Source: Parelaphostrongylus tenuis
Taxonomy: Eukaryota; Nematoda; Chromadorea; Rhabditida; Metastrongylidae
DNA length: 64,000 nt
Direction of reading: 5' to 3'
Assembly (NCBI GenBank): GCA_019055375.1
Contig: JAHQIW010004633.1
Location: 1 to 64,000 of the forward strand
Each line of letters begins with the position of its first letter. The stretch's first letter is position 1. A program made the position numbers and the translations under genes. Below are positions 38,403 through 48,900 of the stretch, one piece after another. Under the pieces are notes generated by a model, which searched no databases, was not told the DNA's origin, and was given only the letters and a program-made list of their open reading frames with translations.

Positions 38403-38575
38403 ATGTCTATCATTGAGCGCATTGCTCATTTCTAGATGTCGTTCTAAGAATGCCGAACAGTCGATACCATTCTGTGTTTGCTGCGACCGCGAGCTTGGAT
38501 TTGTCATGACTTATCTCTGTGAGGTTGAATTTGCCATGACTTGTGAGTCAACGACGTTCGGCCGTGGTTGACCAA
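38403..38575 (-). pseudogene. Block B copy of the GIDYSAF exon, stop-containing
   Basis: Aligns with 9592-9770 and keeps the same donor (GACAT|GTGAGTTC). It reads QPRPNVVDSQVMANSTSQR, then TAA in frame, then resumes as GIDCSAFLERHLEMS and NALNDRH. The nonsense codon makes this the dead copy of the pair. Confidence 0.5.
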
Positions 38576-39585
38576 ATAGAAATGAGTCAAACTCTCTGAA
38601 GTTGTTTATAACTTCAAAATCAGAGCTAATCAGTATCACCGTAGATCAGTTATAGCCGCAGATCATCGTAATTCAGCTCAGTTGGCAGCCTGTTTCCTCC
38701 ATGGACTACTATGGCATTGGTGAGCTTCAGGTATGCGTGTTGTTATTTCCGTTGACAACAGCCCTAAGAGATCAATACACAATCGAATTTAGCTGGCCAC
38801 ACACTAAGTGTCCGTCGTGAGTATATGGTATGACGCTTGACTGAGAATTTCTATCAATACGCATACATTCGAAGTCGCATTTCTTTCACGTCTTCTTTTA
38901 ATTAACACGTTGACAACGATCTGAGCTGTTATTAGCCCAAACCGCACGCCGCATGTGCAACGGTGCAGCGTGGCAAGGTGTCTTTATTATCACGCCTCGC
39001 AATGGAAATATGGGAACTTGCTTGCTAATCTTAGGCACTGAGGGGATACTATCGTGATTAAATGCTGAAATATAGCGAAGGGACTTCTAGAAAAAGTTCT
39101 ATAGTTAGAAGAATGCCCATGTATCGAAAAATCGTCTATGTCTCTTGAAGAACGATTACTGCTGTTTTTGATTGATTTATGTATAAACTATTAAATATCA
39201 GCGGGTGTTACGCAATTTTTTTCTTCGCCCTACTAACTCCTCTAATCATAAAACGTATGATATGGGATACCTACAGATCAGTTACGGCTGCGAAAAACTG
39301 TACTGTGGCCCTTCCTACTACAACCGCACTTAATTTTTAAAGACGAGTAATATATTGTGCTTTGATGGGTATAATGTAGGCACTTCAAAAGGTTAAATCG
39401 TCATCACTTTGTATTTCACGTCAATTATTCAGCTCGTACTACCAAAATTTGCATAAATGCTGGTGAGTCGTGACAACACGAAGTTATAGCTACGCATTAC
39501 TTAACAAGCACACAGCAGAACGAAATTTCACTACTAGATTTACCAATCTTATACGAAAAATCATCACAGCACATTACAGTTTTAC

Positions 39586-39902
39586 ATGAAAAGAACTGGA
39601 CATGAACTCTGTAATGCGATTAAGATTATTGAAGAGCTTGAGCGAAAAATTGGAGGGTTAGTCAGAGCATTTCATCAACTACAACCTTAGCACACTTTTC
39701 TGCTTACTTCAAACGGTAATTTTTTTGACTTCACAGCTGAGTTCACACACTAACACATCTACGCAGTTCTTCAGCAATTTATCCGCGTAAACTAATTCTG
39801 ATTCTCTCTAGGTCTACTGGAGAGCTCGCTGCCTTCAAGAAATCCCTGAACGAGATCCATTACGACATCGCTTCCGTAATTACGTGCTTGCATGAAAAAT
39901 AA
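39586..39902 (+). CDS. Small two-exon protein, block B copy of 11652-11971
   Basis: MKRTGHELCNAIKIIEELER and KIGG in exon 1, a GT-AG intron, then STGELAAFKKSLNEIHYDIA and SVITCLHEK to TAA. Same phase and length as the A copy and no stop in either exon. Replacements relative to A are numerous (W/C, P/L, E/K, C/Y), so it may be relaxed or diverging. Relationship to MED11 is a weak guess, as for the A copy. Confidence 0.4.
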
Positions 39903-40866
39903 TGGCGGCAACTTCGCCATTGTCTCTTGCAGATAATGTTGCAATTTCTGACAATTATGTGACTATCAGGATCAGCTTGTGATTGTCGGTCTTACCTAGA
40001 AATAAAATATAGCTTTGCAATAATTTTGATATGCTAACTTTACTAAAATGTGACCAAAGCTACACTATTCTGAGAAAACTCAAGCACAAATATTTTTGTA
40101 CGATAATAACCACGGCTCAGAATTTAACTAGAATACAACACCGCATGCGAGTTTTTTGATAGCAGACGATAATTTCTCGGTCAATATAGTGATTGAGTAA
40201 AGAACGTATGCACATTTACAGATGAGGACTTTCTCTGTCGCCTCAATCGTGCAAATTACTTTTACACAGCATCCATTTTACTTCAAGCATATTCACAATT
40301 AAGGCTGTAAAAGGATGTGATGAAGATATGAGAACGCCTTGGCAGGTCTATAATCGGACTTCAGAGAGAATTGAGCTGACCAGAATTCATAAATATTCAA
40401 AGAATTTGAATAAGAAATGAAAAATGAAAGATTGAAAAGGAGAAAATGAAGAATTCTTTAGCAGCAGCCGATCACAACAACATAGTAGGATTTATTGACG
40501 TTATGCGCTAAAGTGGGCTAGTAAAATTTTTACCACCGATGAGTTAACTGACCATCGAAAAACTCGAGCACAATATCACTAAGACCTCCGTTCATTATCG
40601 CGGCTATTGGCTACTTAGTGAATTATTTCTACGACTATTGGAAAGCTGGTTTGTTAGAAATTATCCTGATGCCTTTCCTATATGCTTTTCACTTATTTTG
40701 ATCAAGGATTTCGGGTCAATTAATTTGTAGTGAGCATTTTCATACATAAGACTCTACACACCGAACACATCACCAGTTGACGCATAAGAAACGCTGATTG
40801 GGTATACTATAAGGTATCGGGTATACTATATAATTCGGTATACTCCACATATTGGGTATACTATAA

Positions 40867-41132
40867 GATCATACCACTGCAAGTGGCAGTCAAAATAGAC
40901 AGAATTTAGACTGATTATCGATATCCAAGGTCTGTCAACGCAAGTGGGTTCAGTGCCGATAGCGGCTTCCCCGCCAGACCGTCGACGGTTGGCTGTTGGC
41001 AGACAACGCGTTGTAGCGTAAAGTAAGAGTGCTGTGCAACAGCGAGCGTCGGTAGTGCAACGGTTAGCATACGCTCCCGGACAGAGTGAGATCTGGGTTC
41101 GAATCCCGGCTGACGCAAACATTTTTGCACAG
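40867..41132. repeat. tRNA-like SINE, family 2, flanked by a 26 bp target duplication
   Basis: Bounded by TACTCCACATATTGGGTATA plus CTATAA at 40841-40866 and again at 41133-41158. Shares the body with 56511-56752: GGTTCAgTGcCGAtA, CGtTGaCGGcTGgC-like repeats, TGTAGCGTaAA, GAGtGcTGTGcAA, then a tRNA-like module. Block A lacks it. Minus-strand open frames over it are by-products of the repeat. Confidence 0.75.
41046..41117 (+). other. tRNA-like fold at the 3' end of the SINE
   Basis: 71 bases that fold as a cloverleaf: acceptor GCGTCGG with CTGACGC; D arm GTGC/GCAT; anticodon stem CGCTC/GAGTG with a 7-base loop CCGGACA; T arm CTGGG/CCCGG with loop TTCGAAT. The loop has C instead of the invariant T33 and the short variable region does not suit a GGA (Ser) anticodon. 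It is therefore best read as a retroposed tRNA-like promoter module, not a working tRNA. Confidence 0.6.
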
Positions 41133-41365
41133 TACTCCACATATTGGGTATACTATAAAGAAACGATTAGGTGCGTCTCGTAAGGCACTTCTAAATGCTT
41201 TCTTACATACATTCCTACTTTGATAAGAGACTACAACAAAAAACATATAGCTCAAACTAGTCCGTCTCACGTTTGCACTGATAAACTAAGGTGACATAAG
41301 GAAGTGCGCTTAGCCGGAACTGTCGTTACATGATCAATTTCTGCTGACGTCCTAAATTGAAGTTA

Positions 41366-41695
41366 ATGAAATCTTTGCTTATTCTACTAAAGATCTTTTG
41401 TATGATCAATATGTGCTCCGAAATTGGCACAACGCCAAATGTTTGGTGCTTTCAGCATTGCAGAACAATCATCGGTCACAAAGGACACAAAAACATCACA
41501 AAATACCGAAAGAGCTGTATAAAAGTGAACGGTTTTCATGAAATACCATTCAACGGCAATGAACACTTACGTCAGTCACAGCTTCAATTTCGCTGCTTTT
41601 ATTTATTAATTTTTAGCGCTATAAAAGATTGTTCTCACTCAATAACAAAGATTTACGATGAAACGTATCAGGAAATCATATTTTGCGATCCTTAA
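41366..41695 (+). CDS. Orphan single-exon ORF with signal-peptide-like start
   Basis: 109 residues from ATG to TAA within a ~430 bp stretch that block A lacks. It starts MKSLLILLKIFCMINMCSEI, a plausible signal sequence, and has seven cysteines after the start region or within it (VWCFQHC, KSCIKV, FRCFYL, KDCSHS, IFCDP). No family is recognised. It could be a small secreted protein brought in with the insertion or a chance frame. Confidence 0.3.
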   Translation: MKSLLILLKIFCMINMCSEIGTTPNVWCFQHCRTIIGHKGHKNITKYRKSCIKVNGFHEIPFNGNEHLRQSQLQFRCFYLLIFSAIKDCSHSITKIYDETYQEIIFCDP

Positions 41696-42049
41696 GAGCC
41701 GGAAATGAATAGTTCCTTTGACAGTGATGTTTATTATGACGTAATAGGTTATTTGTTTCTAATAGGCCACTGTTTGTAAATAACATAACTGAGAATTCAG
41801 ACGCCGCGTTGAAGATTGAAAAAATAAGAAAAACTTCATGCAATAGCTTTCAACGTTTGGTTTCCTACTAGAAGCTCGCTGTGCAGATATGTACAAGCAA
41901 TGTCTTTAGCGCATAGCATGTGCTCATAAGCATTTAGCCTATTGGAATCATCTCTCAGTCACTATATTTTGCTTCTAAGATACCGACTACTGTAGTATGT
42001 AAGACTGTTTGGAGCCTTTTCGAGATTAATACATCAGAGCCATACCTCT

Positions 42050-42365
42050 TTTGCTTTTGCATCAACCATTTTCGCTTCAAATAGCAAGAATCGTAAAATG
42101 ATCGACGTCAAGTTCTTCTGCAACATTTTGTGTAGTCTCTCTTTTCATGACTCCTGATGAGATTGATGCAAAAGTGAGTACAATTTATGCATTGCTGAGA
42201 TTACTCCCCTTGAAGAAACTTTTTCAACCACCATTGCACTGTACGTTCGTTAATAATTCTTACGCGAAATGCATTGTTACAAGGTGTCCGTTATGCTTTA
42301 CGACCCATTTTGAATTCATGACTTGAACAGCCACAACTTTTGCACCAATCAACATCCTCTCCATA
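42050..42365 (-). mobile_element. Old mariner HTH fragment (block B copy)
   Basis: Minus strand: INERTVQWWLKKFL preceded by a stop-interrupted lead, matching 18571-18730 in block A. It predates the segmental duplication. Confidence 0.45.
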
Positions 42366-42536
42366 GTCTAAAATAAATATAAAATAAGCAGGAGTTAGAA
42401 CGTCGTTAGCAGCAGAACGTAGAGCGGGATTGCGCATCAAATTGATGTATAACATAGCCACATTTATTCCGAATTTTAATCCAATGAAGCGCCGAATTTC
42501 AGCATTGCATTAATCGACACCTCTTGCATCAGACTA

Positions 42537-43420
42537 TTACAATATTTTGTCCTTCAGTTTTGATATTCCTTCATTCTTCAAGTAACAAAAAGTAATCACA
42601 GCTTTCAGAACTAGAGTCCTAACGAAGTTTTTATCAAAAGTGGTGCGCAACGCAGCATGAGGTGTCAGTTTATGGAGGCAAAAATATTTCTGTGCCTCTT
42701 CACTGTCACATGTTAGCCGCACACTTTTTTTTTCAACTGCAATAGGCTCTTGTCGCAAATGAGAACTGAAGCGAAAAGCTTTCAAAAAGACAGCTTTCCC
42801 ATGCACAACGAATACCACGTTATTTAGACAGGATAGGCTACCGATTGATTACAGTAAGACTAGAGAATCTTCTCTGTATCAAAACTAAACACCAAAAGAA
42901 CGCGACACACCTATGGGCTCCATATCAGCCATTCCCGCAACTTTGATATGTGCCCTATAAGTGTTACTCGTATCGACAGTATCGGGTTTGTTTCACCACA
43001 GCTTTCTACGGCGAGAAACTTAGCCTTAATACGAAGACCTTTATGGACTACGGTCATAGCGATTTTGCAAGCATATAACGAATTTTCTTGAGTGCGGTTC
43101 CCATGTTCGTGTGAAAATCTTTGTTGATTTATTAGACTTTTGCAATCTCTTCGTATTCTAAAATGTGCTTTGTGATAATTTATTATCTTATATGTAATGT
43201 CTACCTTAGCTTTACCTACTTCACGAGCTTCAGTATGAAGTACTCAGACCATCCTTGATAGGTTGCTCTCCAACGAAATTCGCCAACAAATGATCTGATG
43301 CTATTCCGTTGTCGGTGTGCGTAATTAAAGAGTTTAGCTTTATTTTCAAATGCCTCTCTTGCTCTTTCGTGGTTTCCATTAACTTCATTCTCATATGAGC
43401 ATTCCAGACACTGGTGTTAG
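42537..43420 (-). pseudogene. Relic of unidentified coding sequence (block B copy of 19000-20400)
   Basis: Contains open minus-strand pieces: 42540-42760 (RQEPIAVEKKSVRL, SEEAQKYFCLHKLTP, to TAA), 42968-43157 (HKGLRIKAKFLAVESCG), and about 43220-43420, which is open in more than one frame. The phases of the first two do not join cleanly. Some pieces are better preserved in A and others in B, so I cannot choose a reading frame. No domain recognised. Confidence 0.3.
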
Positions 43421-44367
43421 CACTCAGGAAAGTAAACTATTGAAGGATACAATCCTGTAGTGCAACATTCGTAATTTCCCTTCAATATGCTCCTGTTCAG
43501 TCAGTAGTTCGATACTGTGCCTATGGCTAACCAAGTCCTTCATAATTCAAGGTTCCGCATATCGTTACTCGACTTATCTAGTAGGATAGTAATACCTACT
43601 TGATGCATTGGTAGGCCACCACAAATCATTATATAGACGAGGTACTCAGTTACCTACAACGGTGCTCAATAAAGACAGCATAGTGCATCTCAGAACATTT
43701 ATCACTAGCACATTGACGTACCGTCCAGTCACAGTGTTGCATTGAAATCACCCTTTGCTTTTAATAGCAATCAGTAAGAGCTCAGCAATGAGGTCTTTCG
43801 AGATCACAGTTCTGTTGTCCGGCGACAATGGAAAAACATATTAGGATAGGTTTGAGCTTAAAAATGGTCTTAAAAGGCTACAATTACTAAATCACACACT
43901 CACAACATAGTGTATGTGCGGTACGTCATGGGATAGCGAACGCTGTAGAAGTTTTTTTTTATTTTTCAATGAAGGAAACGCATTCATTTGTTCACACTTA
44001 GCGCTGCGCTCCTAACATTAGCTCAGTAACGTGAAAGCCAATGTGAGCGGCGCTAGCAGCCACTATTAGAATAGCCCGAATATCTACCTAAGCTCACCTG
44101 AATTAGTGATGTTGCAGCCGATATTACGCAAAAGTGGTAGTTTAGAACAATTTGCCTGGTCAGTATATTAGAGTGAAGCTCTCATAAGATCGGTGATGTG
44201 ATTCTCTAACAGCGGTTATGGACTGGAAACTCGAACACGATAATTCAAACGTAAACATGTAATGTGATAATTGGTGATATAACGGATTGTTCGGCAAATG
44301 ATTAGCTTCAATATCGACTCGGCATTTTAGCTTTGTCTAACGTAATTCAATGTGTCCCCAATTTCAG

Positions 44368-45537
44368 CACGAGACACCAGCTGGCCGGCGTGCGTTCAGG
44401 TCGGCACCTACGAGAATCTCGTCGACCACTTTTGTCGCAGTCAACTAGGTGGAGAGACAACGCACACTTTTTGAAAACTTATCGGATTCGATATACACCA
44501 GGGTGAACAGAAAATTTCATTCTAATGAATTGCACAAACATTTGAATCCGCACTGAAACAGTTTGAATGTAACTAGTAAACACTTGGATGAATTGTTCAG
44601 ATTGAATTGAGAAATCACAATGATAGTTAAGTGACAAAATGAAGAATTTGCAATTTTTCGGAAGAAAGGATCTCTTTTTAGTACTAAAAACGAAAGTGAT
44701 CAGAATTAATGCAGCACACGTAAGGCTCCGAAATGGAAAAAGTTTGAAGAAGGCTGACAGAAGAAAAGTTCTTGAAGACAATGGTAAGCCAAAATTTTCA
44801 ACTACTGTCGTAGCTAATGCGCAGCGTCCTAGAATGTCCACAATGAATTCGAATTCACTTAAACCAGAAAAGAAACTGAAGCAGATTGTTGAGATCTTAT
44901 AGTACATACCGCAATCGTCTCCAATGACGTTACTAATGTAACAGTCTCCGAGTAATGTTTTTTGAGAACAACGTATGAAAATCCCTCTTGTGCTAACCAT
45001 ATTTTGGCTGGCCGAACAACGATACGAATTGCAGTTCATGATTTGTTCTCAGTTCATTGCAACTGATATAAATACCATAACTCAGATGTGCGCCTCTGGA
45101 TTAATTCTTCCGACTGTCCCTTTAACATCGATGATGGACTCGAACGCCTCTTGGTGGTGGCCTCTAAAGGCGCCGATGGAAAATTTGTGGCAAACCTCAT
45201 ACTTCCATGGAAGAAGGAAAGGTGGCTGTTGAATCGTTTCAACAATGCTGAAGAGTCTCATCCAAATATACAGCAATAAGCCCGCTAATCCCACAGCCCC
45301 CAGCTCTCCCACTCCACAAATCTCAGTAACAGAAGACCACGTCTTGTTTGAATGTCTCAGCTGACTAAGTACTTCGCTTTTTTTCAAAACTAATTCGTTC
45401 CAAAACTTCAGACGAGAGATCCATCATTTCCAGCGTCTTTAACTGCAAATCGTTGGGGCCGAGAAATTCGAGGAAGTGCTTCACGAAAGCCACACTACAA
45501 TTCGATGAAGCGGCACAACCAGCGACAGCTTCTTTGA
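44368..45537 (+). pseudogene. Gene X copy in block B, damaged
   Basis: Same four exons as 30411-31537. Damage: the first finger cysteine is Trp (SWPACVQVGTYENL); exon c is one base shorter before its donor (KKE-AG|GTGGCT); the exon d acceptor TTTTAG has been lost, and exon d has two single-base insertions. If splicing uses the new AACTTCAG acceptor the frame is restored for ten residues (REIHHFQRL) and then hits TAA at 45440-45442, removing the Arg-rich tail. Exon b is intact. It may be a pseudogene or a truncated paralogue. Confidence 0.6.
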
Positions 45538-45971
45538 CTCCCCTCTAGGCTTCTGCTATGAGTATTCCATGCTCATCCCGATAGAGGCCGGTTACCATTC
45601 ACTCAGACAATCTCACAAATCACTCCTTCTCCACCTCTTGGACATACAGAGTCGTTGAGATCTTGTTTCCATAGTAAACATGTTATATATTATTGTTCAG
45701 CACACCTGTAGTCATTACATCGCACTTGCAGAGCTTTTCTTGTCGAATTACAGTTCCTTCACATAAAAAACTCAACCACTGCTTTGCTTCAGGATTTTCA
45801 CATTTTTACAATATAGCTAATAGAAACAAGGTATTTTATTATTAATCTATCTAGAAAATTTAAAATTGGAGTCTACAATGCTTTCCAAGAAAAGGTAGTG
45901 GTTTCGAAATCAATATCACGTAGAGTCATCAATAACAACATGAGAACAATGTACACATCAATTTTTTTAGA

Positions 45972-48900
45972 CTATTCCATACGAAATCGTTTTGATTGAG
46001 AATAATATCCCACTGGATAACGAGTTGTTGCCAAGGCAGAAACAGGTGGTTGTGCCAACATAGGTTTTTGATCTTGCAACCATCGTACTTGTGTAGCAGG
46101 TCCATAACCCTAGAAACCATTCGTACAGTTATATAGATGAGAGCGAAGTTCGGTTTGCTTTTAGCACTTGTAAAAAGAATTCGGAATATGAGGAGGTCAG
46201 GTTAAAATCTGAAGAAATTCGATATGATGAATTCATGGAAGGGAGGGATTGATAGTTTTTTTCGCATTCATACATGGACAAAACATAAAAATCTTGTGAA
46301 ATAATATACAATAAGAACTGCATCACCTTTTCATTTCTGGCTGCGATCCTAAAGATAATCGCAGGCTTAGCTGATTGGTCAACGTATGCAGCGGCTAAGT
46401 TCGACTGATTAACGATACACTCTGGTTCAGCACCGACGTACACCCTAAAAGTAAATCTTTACAGTAGACAAAAAAAGTTTTCAGAATCGCCACAGCAAGG
46501 AAAACTTTTCTAAAAAACACTCAAAAACGTTTGAAAACGCATTGATTTGTCACGCGGCAGGCGGCGCGGACGACGGGCTCGCGGGGCTCGCTCAGTGACA
46601 ATGTTGTAAATCTGCAGTGTAATTTAGGTATTCATCGTCACTAAAGGAAGTTGTGATCAATAAAGAGGTTCTTTTCGGTTATGAAGGGACAAATAAATAT
46701 CCAACCTCATTCGCTGGACAGGAACTTTTGATAGGAGTGTTAGTGATCACTGGAGGGCTTAAATCTCCGGCTATATTTGCACGTAGTGGTTTTCAAAAAA
46801 GCCTTTTTTTGAGATTATTACAGAAGAAGATCCCTTGGGTTCCATACACGCATTTTCTTGCAAGACAGACTCATCCTTTGGACTACTAGCAATCATTTAA
46901 TAGCGTAATGTTTGCTGATTCCGACGCAGCGTTTATTTTCTGAAAAGAGCGTTTCTCTGCAGTGCGACGTGGAAAATAAGATTAATTCACATACGCTAAA
47001 AAGCGTTTACTGGCTATTCCATTGGGTCGTGTGGAACAGGGCGAGGGTAGATGTGGCCGTTTTCACCAAACCATCAATCGATTCGCCCTTTAGCGGGTGG
47101 CATATCTCCCTTCTGCAGTGCAAAGAAACGTTCTTTCCAGAGAATAAGCACAGCCTTAGAATCAGCTAACATTACGCTTTCGAATGATTACTAAAAGTCT
47201 AAAAAAGAGCTCTGCCCTGCAAGGTGTAAAGCACAAATTTTTTCTTTCTCCTGCAGCGCTATCAGAAGAGCTTTTCCAAAAAGCAAACACAATTCTGAGT
47301 TATTCAAAACTTGTGCTATCGAATGTATTAGCATTGTAAGGAAAGAGTTTTGTTCAACGAAATTTGAATGAGATAAAAAAAAAACGCGTGCATTTTGTGG
47401 TTGTTAGGAGAAAAATCAAAAACAGAACGCTGGAAAGAGACTTTTCATAAGGGTGTTACTAACCATTCGAAAGCTGATGCTTCAGGCTACTACTCCCCGT
47501 CTCCGGTTTTGAAAACACCCTTTAATGAGGCTGTAAAATCCATACAAAACTATGTATCAGACTTCCAAGCTCTCTTCTTGGACTATTATCAACCATTCAA
47601 TAGCGTAATCATTTTTGATTCCAACGCTACGCTTATATTCCGAAAAGGCCATTTCTCTGATAGCAGCAAACAAAATAAGTTGAATTCCCATCAGCGATCA
47701 TGAAAATTTTTGGCCAATTCACGAGCGGCTCACTGAGGCAGCCACATGCGCTGGAGTGACGTTGTAAGACCGGTGCAAAGTCTATTGATCACCGGGCCAG
47801 CGCACGTCGCTGCGTCAGCCAGCCGCACGCGAATTGGCCAGAGATCCCCTTGATCGCGAATGGAAAATCAACTTATTTTACCTGCTGCGTTTCAGAGAAA
47901 CGGTCTTCTCAGGATACAAGCACACCGTTGAAATCAGAAACGATTACGCTATCGAATGATTACCAATACTCTGTACGGCGAGAAATATGCATGTCTGCAA
48001 CGCAAAAAATCTCGTTCCGTAGCAGCGTCAGGAAGAAAGCTTTTTCGGAAACCGGCGATTGGGGTTGTAGCCTGAAGTCTCAGCTTTCGACTGGTTACTA
48101 ACACTCCTATGAGATAAGGATATACATATTTTGAGCCATAGGTCTAGTGCTATATAGCAGAAGTATGACTCCTATGAGAATTTCCTCTCCATTGAATGAG
48201 ATCGGTTTTTCTTCTGTCCCATTACAACTACAAAGTACCAAAGAGTGTTTTGAAAAACCGGACACGTTGGGCTCTAGCGGGAAATCTAAGATTCGCATGA
48301 TTACTAACACTCCTATAAAACATTCCTGTCCAGCAAATGAGGAAGAATATTCATTTGTCCTCTTATAGCGGAAAAGAACCAATAAATGATTGCATTATCA
48401 TTAAAGAGCTTCAACAAGACTATGGGCAATGAAACAGCGCTACTGCTTCCCCTTGAACAATGAAACAATCTGTTAATCCATGTGATCGACTGCTTATAAA
48501 AACCTCGTGATGAACATTCAAAATTAATTAATTTCTTAATTTAGAATATTTTTGAATGTTTATCACGAGGTTTTAGAAACAGTCGATCACATGGATTAAT
48601 TTTGGTCTACCAGGCGAAAACCATCGACTTAACAGTGGTGATAGACCAGTGTCATTGTACACCATGCCATCGCCACATACGCCTTCCTCCTTGCTTCAAT
48701 GCAGGGCTTAATGTGGGGCGGGGGTCACTGACGAGGAGGCCGAAACCTCCGAAACACCGGTGTATGGCCCTGGCGTACCAACCTCGTTTAAGCTAAAAAC
48801 ATTCTTTTTTTTTGGAATTAATTTTGAATCAGTTGTTAGTTGTTTCCCAAAAATGATACTGTATACTGACACAGAAAGTTTATATTCTACAAAGCGATTG

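Noticed and set aside
40826..41270. Minus-strand ORFs such as CLRQPGFEPRSHSVRE
   Set aside because: They are reverse readings of the tRNA-like SINE; a similar frame appears over the other copy at 56442-56735.
42537..43420. A confident gene model for the minus-strand exons here
   Set aside because: Two overlapping frames are open in one exon, phases conflict between pieces, and block A favours a different frame; recorded only as a relic.
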